Shown: positions 11,973 through 25,071 of the stretch, one piece after another
Layout of the letters: each line of letters begins with the position of its first letter
How positions within the stretch are numbered: position 1 is the first letter of the stretch
DNA from: Clonostachys chloroleuca
Lineage: Eukaryota > Ascomycota > Sordariomycetes > Hypocreales > Bionectriaceae
Assembly: GCA_037952775.1 (NCBI GenBank)
Contig: JBANAY010000004.1
Location: forward strand, 4,836,001 to 4,900,000
Length of the DNA stretch: 64,000 bases
Reading direction: 5' to 3'
Program-made: the position numbers and the translations under genes
Notes under the pieces: model-generated
What the model was told of the DNA's origin: nothing
Seen by the model: the letters and a program-made list of their open reading frames with translations, nothing else
Databases searched by the model: none

Positions 11973-13090
11973 TTAAACAAGAGGCTCGTCGTATGTCAGT
12001 CGTTTGCGGGTAATGCTTAGGGGAGTGCGAGTAGCAGAGAGGGGGACAGGTGTTTTCCATGGTTTCTGGGCAGGGCTGGGTGTGATATTGACAAAGTCAG
12101 AAAAGTCAAAGTGCTGGCTAGGTGTGTTGGGGAATAGGTTGCCACCTCCTGGGGTTGTCATCATTGAAGATGGAAGATCAAGCTTGCTTGAGGCTCGTTG
12201 AGGGGGGTTGAGGGGGCTCCATCTCAGTGCGCCGAGGCTTGACAGCTGGAGAAGGAGAAGCGGCGAGGTATAGTAGGAGGTCGGCTCCCTCCTCACCAGA
12301 CTTGCCGCCTTGGGATGTGTTCTTGCTCTCCTTATTCTTTCGACCGATGCTGCGGGTTTGCATTGGGGGTGTTCGGGGGGGCGATGATCGCACAGCACTG
12401 ACATCAAATGAATGAGCCGGCAAGAGGTCATCATCGTCCTCAGATGCAGATGCAAAGTGGGGTGAGTTGAGATTCGGGAAGAAGGAAACGTCTGGGCCAG
12501 TTGAGGTAGTAAAGTGCTGTTGCCGGCGGGGCTTGATGGGGGAGGATTGCGCAAGCTGATGGCCGTCTTTCCAGGTGGAGGAGTGGTTCGCAAACGATCT
12601 ATGAGCTGTTGGCGAGACTCGATAGCGCTTGCTCGGGCTAGATGCGATCGCCGACTGGAAGTTATCGAAGGAAGACATGTGGTATGTCCGCTTGCGATGT
12701 CCAGTACTTCCGTTGCTTGAACCGATGGCGTCGGAAAAAAGCGGCGCTTTGAGGGGGAGCTCATGAGAGCCTTGGTGGGATATGGGAGGTCGGATACACT
12801 CGATGAGGAGTCAGAGTTATCGGCCTCGATCGCACGGCGCCGCCGGATTTCCTCCTCGACCTTGGGTTCGATCGAGTCCAGTGTGAGCTCCTCCCAGCCA
12901 TGCTTTGCCTTGAACTGGGCGAGAGCAAGCCGGTTCTGGAGGTTTCGAGCGATCTATGTGTATACTGGTCAATATCTCCCGTATGAGGCCAAGTAGTGGG
13001 TTTCCTGGGCATACAAACCTTGCTCACTTCTGCTCTCTTCAGCACGCAATCAACCACATCCTCAGGCTGCTTCTTCCAGGGAGAAACCAT
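11973..13090 (-). CDS. Whi5/Nrm1-like G1/S transcriptional repressor (probable), compensating frameshifts
   Basis: Two exons, 13019-13090 and 11973-12953 (junction VSK|IARNLQNRLALAQFKAKHGW), giving 351 codons with stop. The block SPWKKQPEDVVDCVLKRAEV plus ARNLQNRLALAQFKAKHGWE resembles the short helical motif of Whi5/Nrm1 repressors, which bind SBF/MBF. The rest is disordered and rich in SP/TP sites (SSPIKPR, SSPPRTPP, TPSPAQKPWKTP), as expected of a CDK substrate. The frame is open upstream to 13387, but the ATG at 13090 directly before the conserved block fits best. The conserved middle (GHRKRTY to EEGADLLLYLAASPSPAVKP) is in a different frame from both ends. A base is missing in the G5 run at 12753-12757 and one is in excess at 12202-12216 (or two are missing). 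The family call rests on motif memory. Confidence 0.6.
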
Positions 13091-13856
13091 CGCTCTGGTG
13101 CGGCAGTAGGTAGCCTTCCTTCGGGTAGTATATGCGAATGCCAGAAAGACTCTCTCGTATGTGTCAGGCCCTATTCGAATTTTGTAGTTTCGGTCTCCTG
13201 AGGGGATTCTGGTCTGAGGTTCTGGTTGCGCAGAGACGGTGACGAGTGGGTAATGTGAGAAAGCAGGACGGGGTGATTGGGAGGGAGCCCTGTCGCAAGT
13301 GAGTCTAGCGGCTATTACTGGGGGCAACAGAGTGCGTGCAGTGGCCACCCTAAATGATTGACAGGGGACCAGACGCCAACTGAGCACAAAGAGGCTTACT
13401 GGAGGGAGGGAGAATTATTGGTCAAGGGTGATGAATGCTAATGAATACGCTCCGCTTCACTGCATATATCAGAATCGTGCAAACATGAAGGATTCTTCGA
13501 ACAGCGCCTACCAGTCGTCAGATGCGCTTCGCTTGTTGGTGTATAACGAGCAAGGTTACGAATACCAACAATCTTCTGCTGTTTTCTTTTTTGTTCTTTT
13601 TCGTTTTCTTATGAGTTTTTGTGGTCTTCATCTCTCATTTGCCAAGTGCCACAATTCGTCATTCCAGCTATTGGCAATTGTTTGTGCTTGGAGAGCTGAG
13701 CTAGAGCCATTCATTCATTCATGCATGCACACTCTTGGTTGACGGGGGGCAGTAGACAATTCAGTCCGTTCCTTATCAGGCACTTCCCAGCTAAACAATA
13801 CCGTTAACCTTCATCAACCCCAAGCTAAGCGTCAGACCAACGTTTGTCTTGACCAT
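13091..13856. other. Intergenic, promoter side of the Whi5-like gene
   Basis: The Whi5-like frame continues open to 13387, so an upstream exon or longer N-terminus is possible. Beyond that I see no gene. Confidence 0.5.
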
Positions 13857-14048
13857 GCAAGTGGGTGACATGAGAAATGAGACACTCGAACATTAAGCTG
13901 CTTATTCTCGACTCTGTCGGAGATAATACAGCATATATTATTACTATTTTTTATTTTATACTACTGTATTTCTCGATTCAAATTAGAAGGGAGTCTCTTT
14001 ATAACCACTCTTCCATTTGGTGTCTCATTTCTCATGTCACCCACTTGC
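13857..14048. mobile_element. Small element with 29-base perfect terminal inverted repeats (MITE-like)
   Basis: The 29 bases at 13857-13885 are exactly reverse-complementary to 14020-14048 (outer ends GCAAGTGGGTGACATG / CATGTCACCCACTTGC). Match continues outward to about 13852 and 14054 with a 1-base indel (ACCATG). The 134-base interior is AT-rich and holds no gene. Size, perfect arms and AT-rich core fit a MITE or a hairpin-forming palindrome. I saw no clear target-site duplication. Confidence 0.6.
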
Positions 14049-14054
14049 CATGGT

Positions 14055-15063
14055 ATGGTCGTATACCTACTGTCTCGGGTTTCCTACCTTACTAAGATTA
14101 AATGTGAAAAAAACTTGATTGTATGCCAAGTTTACTGCATCACCAAGCAACCTAGCCAGCATCAGTGATCCAACCGGAACACACATACTTCAATATGAGG
14201 CTTGTTCTTATGCGGTCCAGCGTAGTGAACGAGCTGCTCCGCTAATAACTCGGACATTAAACAAACCAACACCACTCGACATCATTGTTCACTCCTGAAA
14301 TCTCGTTCCGGGGGGCGCCTTGGGTCTTCGAGGAGGGGGGCATGTTTCTGTTTTCGCTGTGCTCGTCTTTCTGCAACCAGTCATTGGTGTCTCGATATAG
14401 GGGCAGCCAACATGGTCCACCCAATTAGGCGGAATGACCGTTTTTTTCCAGAGAACGAACATGTCATCTGCCTACCATCCATCTACGAGATTATTTTCCA
14501 CCAGTAGCCATTCAACATGAAAAGCAGCAGAGAGATGGGCACGATATTACGTGCAGCGGGAAAGAGATCTCGACGCTTGAAAGGAGGGTATAGGGTAGGT
14601 GCATAGCCCGCAATGTTGTGGCCAACCAGAATTGAGGTGTTTCCGCATTACGATCGGTATTTTCTCGGCACCAGGCTACAAGGCAGCAAATGGCACCTCA
14701 ACACACTCCTCTACACAACGAATGCCAATTATCCCGTCGTTGGAAGCTCAGGTAGACACCGGTGGATCAGGAAACGCCGACAGCACAGCAAGTACAAACC
14801 CCACCAGAAATGCGCATCATCGAGCCATTGACTGACTTTCCCCGGCAGAGAACAAATAGTGCCTCATCTGCGCAGGTTGAGACGCCACAGCTCGAACTGT
14901 TTTCCTCCCAGTGCAGTGTAGCCGAGCCCGTCGAGAACATCACCGGTACGCCAGAAGCCACACTTCATGTCTCAATTGCCATGGACGACTGTTGTTACCG
15001 ATTCAAAGTTCCTCCGCTTACCCAATTGGACACAGGAACCCAGCCCATTTGTCGACGCCCACA
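14055..15063. other. Intergenic, NDUFB9 promoter side
   Basis: About 1 kb between the inverted-repeat element and NDUFB9. A long open frame starting at 14762 runs into the NDUFB9 locus in a different frame and is not credited as a gene. Confidence 0.5.
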
Positions 15064-15622
15064 ATGTCGACGACGCGACGAGCCGCATTGTCAGTCTCCA
15101 TATGCACCCGACCGTGCCGCCCACTCGAGAGAAACTGGATGGCTAACTCTTGCCTCGGAACAGATCGCTGTACCGCCGCTCACTGAAGCTGGCTTTGGAC
15201 TGGGCAGTTCACCGCCACCTCTGGCGTGGCCAGGCTCTCTATATCCGATCTCTATTCGAAGCCAACCGCAATGTTTCAGACCCAAAGACGCAAAGAGTGA
15301 GCATCAACCGGCGGCAAAAGAATCACGACTTGCAAATAATGGACACCGACTAATTGACGGGAACCAGGCACTCCTATCAGAGACAGAGAAGCTGCTCGAG
15401 AGCTGGAAGCACCCTGATCCATATGTCCATCCCACAGCACCCGGAGGTATGGGATTGTGCATTCTGTTTCCGTGCGACATATTTCTAACATCTTGTGTAG
15501 GCTCCAAGTACGAGCGAAACTTACCCTCTCCAGTCCTCACACGTAAGTAAAAGCAACCCTAGCAACCGTTCTCGACTCAAGTTCTCATGTTCTCTTTAGC
15601 ACCACCCAACCATCATGTTTGA
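15064..15622 (+). CDS. NDUFB9: NADH:ubiquinone oxidoreductase LYR subunit NDUFB9 (B22)
   Basis: Accessory subunit in the membrane arm of mitochondrial complex I. Five exons: 15064-15089, 15164-15296, 15368-15446, 15501-15542, 15600-15622, giving 100 aa, the usual size. It starts MSTTRRAALSLYRRSLKLA, so the LYR motif is at residues 11-13. It continues with HRHLWRGQALYIRSLFEANR, ETEKLLESWKHPDPYVHPTAPGG and SKYERNLPSPVL, all typical of the fungal family. The first intron uses donor GTCAGT rather than GTAAGT/GTGAGT. Total exon length is a multiple of three and every junction is in frame, which supports the model. Because of its tiny exons the gene is easily missed, and a 262-codon open frame on the same strand overlaps it. 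Confidence 0.9.
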
Positions 15623-16999
<1,377 letters not shown>

Positions 17000-18860
17000 T
17001 TTGATTGATTTGGTTGGGGTTGGAAAAAAACTTGAAAAAGTTGAGAAGTTGGAGTGAGGCGAGGTCGAGAAGACGAGTTGGAGCAGTGAGTAGACGGGTT
17101 GCGTTGGATAACAATTGAGAGTGAAAGGGAGCAAGCGATGAGGTTGGCGGGGCCCTGAGGTTAAGTACTTTTCGGCGCGCGCAAGCTGTCATCGCGGATC
17201 ACCCATCCATCCCTCACCTCTGGCGTTATTCCGCGCTAACCCCAACTCGGAAATTGGGCGCGCCGGATTTTAGGAGCAGCAGCAATAAAAAAAAAACAAA
17301 TCAAATCAACCAATCCTTAGCAGCCTCGCACCCACCTTGCCTAATGCGCCCCTGTATTTTATTCTGCTCTGCCGCTCAGCGCTCGATCTCTCTTTCTGAT
17401 CTCCCTTGCTGTGGGGTTCGTGCACAGAGCTGCGCATCTCTGTCGCCATCACGAAATCAAGATCGCATGTGTTTCCTTCCCTCCTGACTCATTGGCTCTC
17501 CGTTCTCGTGATTTCCGAGCGGGTTGTCATTTTCCTTTTTGGTTTGAAGCAATGTGTCTCTACTCATCTCCTTCTCTTTTTTCAATCACTCATGATTGCA
17601 TCCTATGGCCCGTCTTTTTCGGGTCGCGCCTTGATTGTGCAATGCTTATTGCGTGCTGTGCTTGTAGTATCCGTAATGAGCTTCATATGTAATTGCATTG
17701 AATCAAGAACGAAACTTCGTAAGGAGGTGCAATCTCCGAGCCCTGAACAGCAAGCTGCACCCACCACTTTGCATCAGCTAGTCGTTTTGTATGCATAACA
17801 ACTGCCGTGAAGCTTATGTATGAAGCAACGCTCCTTTCCGGGCAAGGTTGGACCAGTAACGAGTACCATGTCGTATGCAGATTCGAGTGGATGCTCTGGA
17901 TCTTGTTCCCCAAGCTTTGAACGGTTGCCTCCATCTACGTCACTGTATTTGGTGGAGCCAGCTCGAACAGCTCAGAGCAATTAGGTTCATCGCAGTGCTT
18001 CTTGCCACTGTTAATTATTTTTGTCGGAGCGGATATGGCGTAGTGTGCATGTGTTCTCTGTTTTCTTCATGTTATGCAATCCGCCCACCTGCTTCTATTT
18101 CTCTATCTGGTCCTCATTATGTCAATGTGAAAGCTAAGGAGCCATCAACATGACTACATTACATGCTCCAACAGTAGCTCTTTCAAAATACCAACAAACA
18201 AAGTCACAGGTTGAAGGCTAAAAATTGACAAAGTCAGACCAGATAGATGCACATGAGCTCATGATTACTGTTACATTTCCATTCACCTAGTCGTGCACAA
18301 GGAATATCGCGATGCCCTCGTAGAAAACACAAGGGATGTAGGGTAGTGGATTCGCGTGAAGGCAAATGTTGATTTATCTGACCAATCAAAAAAAGAGTTC
18401 AGGCTAGTGGTAGAGTATTTCGAAAAGCAGAAGTTCGCCTAATCGGGCGCAGTGGCTCGTGCGCGCCAGTTTGCTTACCAGGCCAAGATCAGTGAACTTA
18501 TCGTCCAGAACGCGCCCACCCAATTGCGTGCAGGCCCGCAGCAGCACCCGGTGGGCCCGCCCAACCAGCCGCCCAGCCAACCACACGCCTCCCTGGTGCG
18601 CTTGCCTGCACCAGCCATCAGCGCATTGCCGCCTCCACAGCGAGTCGGTTTCGCGGCGCGCAGGGAGGAAATCAGTAACCCTCTGTTGCGGCAACGCGTC
18701 CAGCTACAAATACCCAAGCCCACCCCCAAACTTCTTCCCTCCTTCGTCATCCACTTTCCATCAACACACGCCGTCTACACGCACTTCACTCACAGACTCA
18801 GGTCAACTTCACGCAGTTTTTTCTTCTGAAATCAATTTTTCACCTTTCAAACCAGCCAAA
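17000..18860. promoter_or_regulatory. Divergent H2A-H2B promoter region
   Basis: 1.86 kb between the two histone start codons, the standard divergent arrangement for coordinated S-phase expression. The 5' leaders are CT-rich (17030-17140 and 18700-18850). I see no clear TATA box or coding signal; the open frames at 17406-17798 and 18452-18829 lack family features. Confidence 0.6.
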
Positions 18861-19396
<536 letters not shown>

Positions 19397-19789
19397 GCTG
19401 GCCAACAGTGCCCAGTGCTGGGTATCTGAGTCTTTTAATCGCGCGGCATCGGGGTTTCATGAGCTGTTCCCCGCTGGTAGCAAGGGAAACCTTGCTCGAT
19501 TGGGATCTTTATTAATGCGTTACGGATGGTCTTGCTTTTGGGGTCAATGTTTTCAAACGGGCAATTGGGGTTCGCGGTTGTACACTATTCGAGGTTTGGG
19601 ACTCGAAAATCAATGAGAATTATCGCACATGATATCCTGAACCACTCACATCGCTTTCTATTTTCGCAATTTGTGACATTTGTTTCCGAGTTACCTGACC
19701 ACATACTGAACGCAGATTTTCTGTCTGCTCTAACTAGGGAGAACAGCAACACTGATGCGCAACATATCGATCGCGACCCGCGCGTCAGA
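19397..19789. other. Convergent 3' region between H2B and SQS1
   Basis: About 390 bases holding both 3' ends. No gene seen. Confidence 0.6.
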
Positions 19790-21970
19790 TTAGCCAAGAC
19801 CTGCCTTGCCCTTTTTCATCGTTTGCGCAACTGGTTGCAGAATACCCTTGTTGTGCATAGCACCCAACGCGGTTCCACTACTCCAGCCCATTTTCTCCAG
19901 CATGGCGCGGCCGCGATTTTCGCTGCCCAATTCTGGAGCGGCTGCACCGACAATTTCGCCCTCGTGGTAGCTCGCAGCAGCGTGGCCAGATCTATTAGCT
20001 TGAGTCCGCGGCGCTCTTTTACCTTTGGTGTCGAGTCGTGGGAAATACTTTCGGTGTATTCTTCCGACGGCCTGGTCGAACTTTGGCTCTGTGAACGGTA
20101 TTGTTCTGTTGGTTCTATACAGCGTCGTTCGGCGTTGATCAGATTTACCAGTGGACTTGGATTTCACATTGAATTTGTTTGCAAGCTCATGGAGCACTTT
20201 GCGTCCGTGAGTGTCCATGGGTGGAAATGTGAGACTGGAAAGAGTTAGAAAGCGTCAGTTCTGGCAAAGATATATTGGCACCGCGAAATTGGCCAGGATG
20301 CTAAATAACTTACGTTGGTTCTGAATCGAGCAGAAATGCCCTCAGCTCCTCAGTAATCTGGTCAATAGTCATACCATTCGGGTACTTGACTCTCAAGTCC
20401 CCAGGAGACGTTGTCTTTTTACCAAGCTGACCAAGTGCTCGCAACTCCTCACGTTGTTTCTTGCGTTCCGCCTTTTTAAGTCGATCGCTGTTCCACGCAA
20501 GTTGTAATCTTTGCTCGATCTCTGGGTCGGAACCAGTGTAGTTTATCCGACCTAGAGCGGATTTCTTCTTTCGTCTCTTGCTTTGTGCAAGCAAACTCGG
20601 ACGTTCCCAGTCCATGTACATATCAAGGTCATCCGCGTCGGTAGTTCGGAAGGGGTCTGCGTCGGATTCATCCGAGTCACTGGAACTTGAAGAGCTTGCA
20701 ACAATACCTCCGAAAGGATAGGTGGTCTGGCCCTGAGAAAGGAGCTTTGCAAGAGCTTCATCGTCAAGCTCGCTCTCCGACGCATACTCGTCGGCCTTGG
20801 TACCCGAGCCTCCCTCTCCTGTGTCGTTTTCACGAGTCTGATCTTTAGTAGAAGCCCGATTGTTCTCATTGTCTTCATTATCAGTGGCGTCTGACATGAT
20901 AGGGCTTGGTGAGCCCCCCAAATCTCGCCGGCTGAGAGGGGTTGGGAGTAGAATGTTAGGCATCTCCCCGTTCTCTCGCATGTTTGCGACATAGTCGGCT
21001 ATCAACTCGTCCTCATCATTGTTATGTCGATGCTTCTGCTGCCTCTGATTGCGTCTCCTCTCACGACTAGTTTTCTTAGGGGCCTCGGTGGAACCTTGAC
21101 GTTGTGAACTTGCTTCGAGTTGCTCCTCTACAACTCGTATTTCAGTCTGCATTTGTGTCACTGAGATCGTCGTTGGCTGTGGAGGCACCCGTGGTTTGTC
21201 TCGGCCTTTGAAAAGTAGAATTTCGTCTTCGCTGGAAGTGTCTTTGTCCAGCTCTGGATGTTCAGGTAGTACCAGAGGCAACTTAGGTTTAATGGATTTT
21301 TCAGTGTCGCCCTTCAAGTCGATGCAATAAGAAGCCGGCTCGGCCTCTGCAGGCCCATCGGATTGAAGTCCCTTTTCTAGTTCTTCAGGACCAATTATGC
21401 TATCAGCCGAACTTTCGTCACCTAAGGACTTGTCTGGCTCATCCCGGGGCAATTCTGCTGGAGATACCGGGGCCGTTTTCGACTCATTGTCAAGTGCGGG
21501 ATCGCTGACATGGACACTGGGGATTGTTGCATCCGGTACTTGCAGCGTGGCCTCTTCGTGAAGAGATCGGACCAACTGCGCATCATCTGCTTTGACAATT
21601 TCTTCATCGAGCTGCTTCAGCGGCTCACTTGTCCCAGCACTGACAAATTTCACTGGCCTGCTACGGAGGCTGGAACCCTGCTCCCAGAATGAATGATTTT
21701 GCCTGGAAGTTTGCCGTGCCTCTTCGGCAAGGCTCAAGTCTAACATGGCTTAGTATTTGGGGTACACTCGTGTAGGGTGCACATGGCTGCCAGCCCCTCG
21801 CTCCCTGACAAGCAACTCAATTACTCACATGAACCATTTGGTGGTGTGTTGGTGATCTGCGGTGCAAATCGACCACCTGCACGAATGCCAGCTCTGCCAC
21901 CCCTCCCACCTCTCGGGGTTGAACTACCTCTCGGGGTCGAAGCACCCCCTCGTTTTTGTTTCTTTGCCAT
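19790..21970 (-). CDS. SQS1: SQS1-like R3H and G-patch protein
   Basis: Cofactor of the DEAH helicase Prp43 in ribosome assembly and splicing, by yeast analogy. Three exons: 21829-21970, 20314-21739, 19790-20234, giving about 670 aa. The N-terminus is Gly/Arg-rich (MAKKQKRGGASTPRG, repeated STPRG). A long acidic, disordered middle follows. The C-terminal third has an R3H region (HELANKFNVKSKSTGKSDQRR) and ends in a G-patch (GRAMLEKMGWSSGTALGAM). Domain order and size fit the family. The G6/C6 run at 20914-20919 is intact and in frame, a useful control for the homopolymer lesions elsewhere in the window. Confidence 0.9.
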
Positions 21971-23307
21971 ATTCTAGTGATGGTGGAATACAGTACAATC
22001 CATGTTGAGAGGTGGCTAAAGGTTAGGTAATTAGGGTTTTTGTTGTGTAGGTATATCAAGTAACGAGATGACAGAGGTAACAGCGATCGTATTCGATAGA
22101 ATTGCCCAGGGTTAAAATCAAATTGGGATGGCAAGTCACAGACAGTGAATGCGTCCAGGATGAAAGGATTTGAGCCGCGAAGCTTGGTGGGTTCCTGAAC
22201 AGCGAGGATGAGTCTGGATGACTCTTCTCTTGGTGAGCTTAGGCAGGTACAAAGAAACCTTCAATGAATGCCGTCAGCAGTGCCTTCCTAGAAAAGCGCT
22301 ATCGATAATGCTTGCACGTTGATCCACTTGTGTTACGGGGAGAAGGTGGGCGATCAGGACGTTCCATGTGCTGTCATTGTTGGAAGATGCAGCCAATACT
22401 TTTCTGCTTGGGAGAAATGATTGATGGGCATATAATATTGGATGTCTACTCATGCCAATTTCTTGCTTGAATCCAAATCTACTGGTTGCCTCACTTATGG
22501 AGATGAGCAGTAACTGAGTGCTGGGTGAGTACCTCGGTATGCCTAATATGAGGAAGATAGAGCAGTTGTTTCAGTGGTTCGCTGTCTCCCAGAGTCCCAA
22601 CAGCGGACCTCCACTGGCCTACTGGACCTGTCATGCGGCCCTCAGCGGCAAGTTAGCTTTGTATGCATTGAAGTGCTACCTGGCCTGAGGGGACCCATCT
22701 CTAAGGCAGAAGTCAGCTGTAGCGGGGTCGATGGCCCCACCTGGCCGCAGTTTCCAGCCGCTATTCATTTGGCCTGGTGGATGACTGATGATCAACTTAC
22801 GTCGTCATTGCCTCGTGCTTGGGATTGTGACTCTCAGGTCATCAAGGCATATCGCTGTGCCCTCGTCTCTCTGCATAGCCAGGTCTTGGAAATTCGTCCG
22901 CTACTACTGTCCAAAGGGGAATCCGCACCTGCTTGGAAATCGGCGATCACCATCCAGCTTTCCCCCAGATACGTCTGTGCAGCACCGTGTGTCTCTAGGT
23001 GGAGCTGGGGTTGTCATTTGTGATACTTCCAGCATATCTTCATCAAATACCCCACGCTGTCGAAGCCGGACCATCTAGTACTGGTGTCCAAGGAATATTC
23101 TTGATACGTCTGGCCTTATTTCCCACACCACTTCTATATGTGATCATCGGCCGCGTCTGATTTCCGTCCCCGCCTGTTCAACGGCGGATCGTTCTGGCTC
23201 CCGCCTCCATCTTTGACCTGTGAGGTGTCCTGGTTGTATATCCCGTACAAACGCATCACAAACCTTGGGCTATTTCCATACGCGTTGCGCCTTGACAGAA
23301 GTTCGTT
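21971..23307. other. Divergent intergenic region SQS1/ATG4
   Basis: 1.3 kb holding both promoters. Open frames at 22574-23078 show no family features. No repeats seen. Confidence 0.6.
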
Positions 23308-24851
23308 ATGGAGAGCAAGTTGGCCAACGTCGACCTGGGACCTTACCGTCGCATAGTGCAGCTGTTTTGGGATCCCGAACCAGTTAACGATGCAATCCAG
23401 GACCAGCCAATATGGTGTTTAGGCCGTTCATACCAGCTGGCAAGCCACACCAGCATCAAAACCATCGAGAGGGATACCACTCCAACTGCTGAAAGTGTAG
23501 AGTCGCTGAAAGAGGACAGGGCCAAACCTGTCCCTGCAACAAACTCAGCTCTTGAGACACCACCAGACTCGACTTCCAGTAGCTTCTCATCTTCCCTCGC
23601 ATATGATGAGTCGACCGACGTTGGGAACTGGCCCCAGGGGTTTTTGGACGACTTTGAATCCAAGTTCTGGATGACATATAGGTTTGAATTTGAGCCTATC
23701 GCAAGATCCTCTGACCCGAAGGCACGGTCGTCTCTTTCACTTTCCATGCGCATTAAGAGCCAGTTAGGTGGAGACCAGACTGGGTTCTCGTCGGACAGCG
23801 GATGGGGGTGTATGATTAGGTCTGGTCAGAGCCTTCTCGCCAATTCGATTGCTATCTTACGCCTAGGTCGAGGTATATACACTCTCCGCTCCTTTGCCTC
23901 CCACGGGGAAGGAACTATATGTTAACATCAGAATAGATTGGCGTCGTGGAAGTCTGAAGAAAGAAGAGCGGGAGCTCATTCGTAGCTTTTCTGATGACCC
24001 GAAGGCCCCATACTCGATTCATAACTTTGTCAAGCATGGGGCAGAAGCTTGTGGGAAATACCCCGGAGAGTGGTTTGGACCATCCGCTACTGCTAGATGC
24101 ATTCGGTACGTGTTGGGCTCTGCAGGTTTTAGCTTTACGACTCGGTGACCACAGCTAACTGGCTCATTAAAGCGCCCTCGCTAATGCTAATGAGCCGTCT
24201 TTACGGGTTTATTCAACTGGAGAAGGGCCCGATGTCTACGAGGACAGTTTCATGAAGGTTGCTAAACCTGACGGTGAGGAGTTCCATCCGACTCTGATCC
24301 TGGTGGGAACTAGGCTGGGCATCGACAAGATCACGCCTGTTTATTGGGAGGCACTCATTGCGGCTCTGCAAATGCCACAGTCTGTTGGTATTGCTGGGTA
24401 GGTTGTCCTCGGGCCCAAAACGCTAGTGATATGCTCTAACAGTCACCATAGTGGACGCCCTTCATCAGCTCACTACTTCGCTGGAGCTCAAGGTTCATTT
24501 CTCTTTTATCTAGATCCTCATCATACAAGGAGAGCTCTACCATATCACGAAAACCTAGCTGAATATACGGATGAGGAGATTGATTCCTGCCATACGAATC
24601 GACTCCGACGTATTCACGTTCGCGAAATGGACCCTAGCATGCTGGTCGGCTTCTTAATCCGCTCCGAAGATGACTGGAAGGACTGGAAGCGGTGTGTCAA
24701 GCATGTACAGGGCAAAGCGATCATTCACGTTGCAGACCACGATCCTAGCCTGCCTGGGGGCTACGGACCCGAGGGTAGAGAAGGAGCTATTGATGAAGTT
24801 GAGCCTTTGAGCGATGACGATGAAGATGAAGATACGATCCTGGACAAATAG
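23308..24851 (+). CDS. ATG4: Cysteine protease ATG4
   Basis: Processes Atg8 at its C-terminal Gly for lipidation and later delipidates it, in autophagy. Four exons: 23308-23872, 23937-24105, 24173-24397, 24452-24851, giving 452 aa. The catalytic Cys is in SDSGWGCMIRSGQSLLAN (about residue 168). The Asp and His are in FLFYLDPHHTRR (about 341 and 343), so the triad is complete. The C-terminus is acidic (LSDDDEDEDTILDK) and may hold an Atg8-interacting ILDK-like segment. All junctions are in frame, and length matches fungal ATG4. Confidence 0.96.
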
Positions 24852-25071
24852 TCCCAACTTTTCTCGACGGTTATCATTATCTCGGCGATTATGGCGTTCT
24901 GGGACCGAATCCCTCTTGGCGCTCCGGTAACTTCGATTTGTTTGAAATGTGATGGCCGCACTTATTGGGCATTACGAATAGGCGCCCATATTATATGCGA
25001 ATTTCTTTAGCCTTAGTTGAATACACAAAGCGTTCTTTCTAATTTTCATGATTGTGAGGGAAGCTGGGTGT
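24852..25071. terminator. Convergent 3' region ATG4/JJJ1
   Basis: 220 bases between two stops. AT-rich around 24990-25050, consistent with polyadenylation of both transcripts. No exact signal assigned. Confidence 0.4.

Noticed and set aside
12753..12805. A 53-base intron (GTGTAT...AAAG) instead of a frameshift in the Whi5-like gene
   Set aside because: It has the right length modulo three, but the donor and acceptor are poor and it would remove residues that look conserved.
14762..15550. 262-codon plus-strand open frame
   Set aside because: Overlaps NDUFB9 in another frame; the NDUFB9 exons carry clear family sequence and consistent splicing, while this frame has no family features.
22574..23078. 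149-codon frame upstream of ATG4
   Set aside because: No domain and no codon pattern; lies in the promoter region.
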